A stretch of 64,000 nucleotides of DNA, taken from contig CM072515.1 in the NCBI GenBank assembly GCA_036898135.1, positions 22,939,700 to 23,003,699 of the forward strand. Direction: 5' to 3'. Under the pieces are notes generated by a model. That model did not search any database, was not told where the DNA came from, and saw only the letters and a list, made by a program, of their open reading frames with translations. Shown here piece after piece: positions 62,739-64,000 of the stretch (the first letter of the stretch is position 1; each line of letters starts with the position of its first letter). The DNA is from Oncomelania hupensis (taxonomy: Eukaryota > Mollusca > Gastropoda > Littorinimorpha > Pomatiopsidae). The position numbers were made by a program, and so were the translations under genes.

Positions 62739-63200
62739 CATTTCTGAATTTCTCGCGATCCATTCATGTAAGATTACGACGTTTGACAACAATACGGGAA
62801 GCACGCTGACGCGATAAATCCAATTTAAATTGAACAAGAAAGTGGTCGGACATCGGCAAGTTTTCAACAGACGTGGACCGTACCAGACCAGGAGACTGTT
62901 AAAATGATGTCAAGTGCCTGACCACAATCATGCGTCGTCTCTATGACCAATTGAAAAAAGCCCAGTGGTTCATAAATACGTACACAACATTTTTTTTTTA
63001 CATTGGAAGTTCATGTCACCAACAATCAAGACATTTTTTTTTTTGCGTTTAGGCAAACGTCAGTAAGAAGCTTTGGGAAGTCATCAAAGAAATCCTTACT
63101 AGAAAGTTCATTGGATTTAGACGGAGTAGGACGGTAAATTACTACCAGTCGAATGGTCTGTTTATCAACTGCAAGGCATGTATCTAAATAATAAATGATT
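62739..63200 (-). pseudogene. LINE endonuclease fragment, minus strand
   Basis: From 63180 downward the frames read IRLVVIYRPTPSKSNELSSK, DFFDDFPKLLTDV, a shifted LIVGDMNFQ, HDCGQALDIILT, then SDHFLVQFKLDLSRQRASRI. GDMNF and SDHF are the catalytic GDxN and SDH motifs of LINE AP-endonucleases. Two poly(A/T) runs coincide with frame changes. Confidence 0.8.
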
Positions 63201-63378
63201 TAAAAGTTTTCTGCTTACACAGCTTAAGTTTGAAATGTCGACGATAAATAATGGCCACTCCACCACCTCCACAAAAAGTTCTCGGGGAGTGGATAAAAGA
63301 ATTATATACCTATGGGAATTTTTCCAATCACCACCTTATTACCGAACTCCTTTAGCCATGTTTCATTTTTTTATAGGC

Positions 63379-64000
63379 TGTTACGTTGAGACGCGCATGA
63401 TTGTGCGTGTGAAATGCGCACGATATTATGTGTGACGCGCGCGCGATAGATCTGTTCGTTTTATTTTGCAGCGCATGCAGTAATAGAGTGTATTTATCTT
63501 TGATTTGATTTTGCGTTGTTATTAGTAGAGGCTTTGTGTAACGTTGGTGTTTTTAGTTGGTCGATATTATTTGAGAATTTTTGAGAATTGGTTGTTTACT
63601 ATCGATCGAAGCGTATGGATTGTTCTGTTGGTTACCAAGGAAAGCTTCCATTCCAAATGAGGTTGTATGACGTGAGTCACGTGATGATGAAATTAATTTT
63701 GATTGGTTGTGGTGTTTTATGTAGGATATTCTCGATTGTTACCGAGTATGTAGAGACTATATAAGTGCCGCATTGTTTCAAAATAGTTGTTGTTGTTGTT
63801 GATAGTGAGTTGGAAAGTAAAATTTGAGAGTGGAAAAGCGATTGAGCGATTGTATGCAGTTGTTGATGTGTGCTGAATAAAAGCGGAAAACTTCATACGT
63901 CGACTTTGTGACTTGTATGCTGATTGAACGGGTTGCGTGGATAAACGAATCTGAGCTACACTCATCAGTACTTCAGCATTGGGGCTGAATCCACTACTAA
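63379..64000 (+). mobile_element. LTR of an LTR retrotransposon, extends past window end
   Basis: Starts TGTTACGTTGAGACGCGC. It contains tttactatcgatcgaagcg, a TATA box (gactatataagtgcc, about 63755), tgtatgcagttgttg and a polyadenylation signal (gctgaataaaagcgg, about 63872), in the same order as the solo LTR at 23109-23591. The segment after about 63900 may be the R/U5 end and the start of the internal region. The family (for example Gypsy or BEL) cannot be decided without the pol gene. Confidence 0.75.

Overview
The window looks like animal nuclear DNA: intron-containing genes with GT-AG splicing, several non-LTR retrotransposon clades, LTR, Tc1, pogo and piggyBac-type elements, and very many long simple repeats (CT/GA, ATT/AAT, ATC/GAT). 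Repeat style and gene content fit a lophotrochozoan, most likely a mollusc and possibly a gastropod. That placement is inference; nothing in the window fixes the species.

Four protein-coding loci are supported. (1) 548-859 (+): the last coding exon of a protein ending in a KCTD-type BTB/T1 domain, followed by about 15 kb of strongly T-rich sequence that may be a giant 3' UTR ending near 15.73 kb. (2) 20592-33759 (+): a complete eight-exon short-chain dehydrogenase/reductase, DHRS7-like, predicted 330 residues, with the full SDR motif set. (3) 44393-44899 (-): a full-length MOSMO homologue (modulator of Smoothened) with an A-rich (T-rich on its own strand) probable 3' UTR to about 41.9 kb and a probable 5' UTR exon near 45.55-45.72 kb. 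(4) 61195-61343 (-): one exon encoding an LDL-receptor class A module, resembling the ectodomain module of relaxin-type LGR receptors. No operon logic applies; the four are independent neighbours.

Most of the rest is mobile DNA. A roughly 575-bp retroposon-like family occurs in six larger copies (about 0, 5.4, 16.2, 16.9, 27.5 and 29.3 kb) plus a fragment at 53.0 kb. Three of the copies carry clean 11-13 bp target-site duplications, and I cannot assign the family to a known class. A decayed CR1/Jockey-type LINE (17.9-20.5 kb) carries a CpG-rich foldback element. DHRS7 introns hold a solo LTR, several terminal-inverted-repeat MITEs, a SINE-like repeat with an RTE fragment nested inside it, and two copies of the 575-bp family. 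A piggyBac-type MITE, a LINE 3' end and a pogo/Tigger deletion derivative lie at 34.0-36.4 kb. RTE-type fragments lie at 46.5 and 54.6 kb, a nearly intact DD34E Tc1 element with about 350-bp inverted repeats at 50.4-52.2 kb, and a LINE/LTR chimera at the right edge.

Stretches 36.4-39.9, 57.5-61.0 and 61.4-62.4 kb show only simple repeats and AT-rich sequence to me. A coding-like but frame-broken stretch at 47.7-50.0 kb is not identified with confidence.
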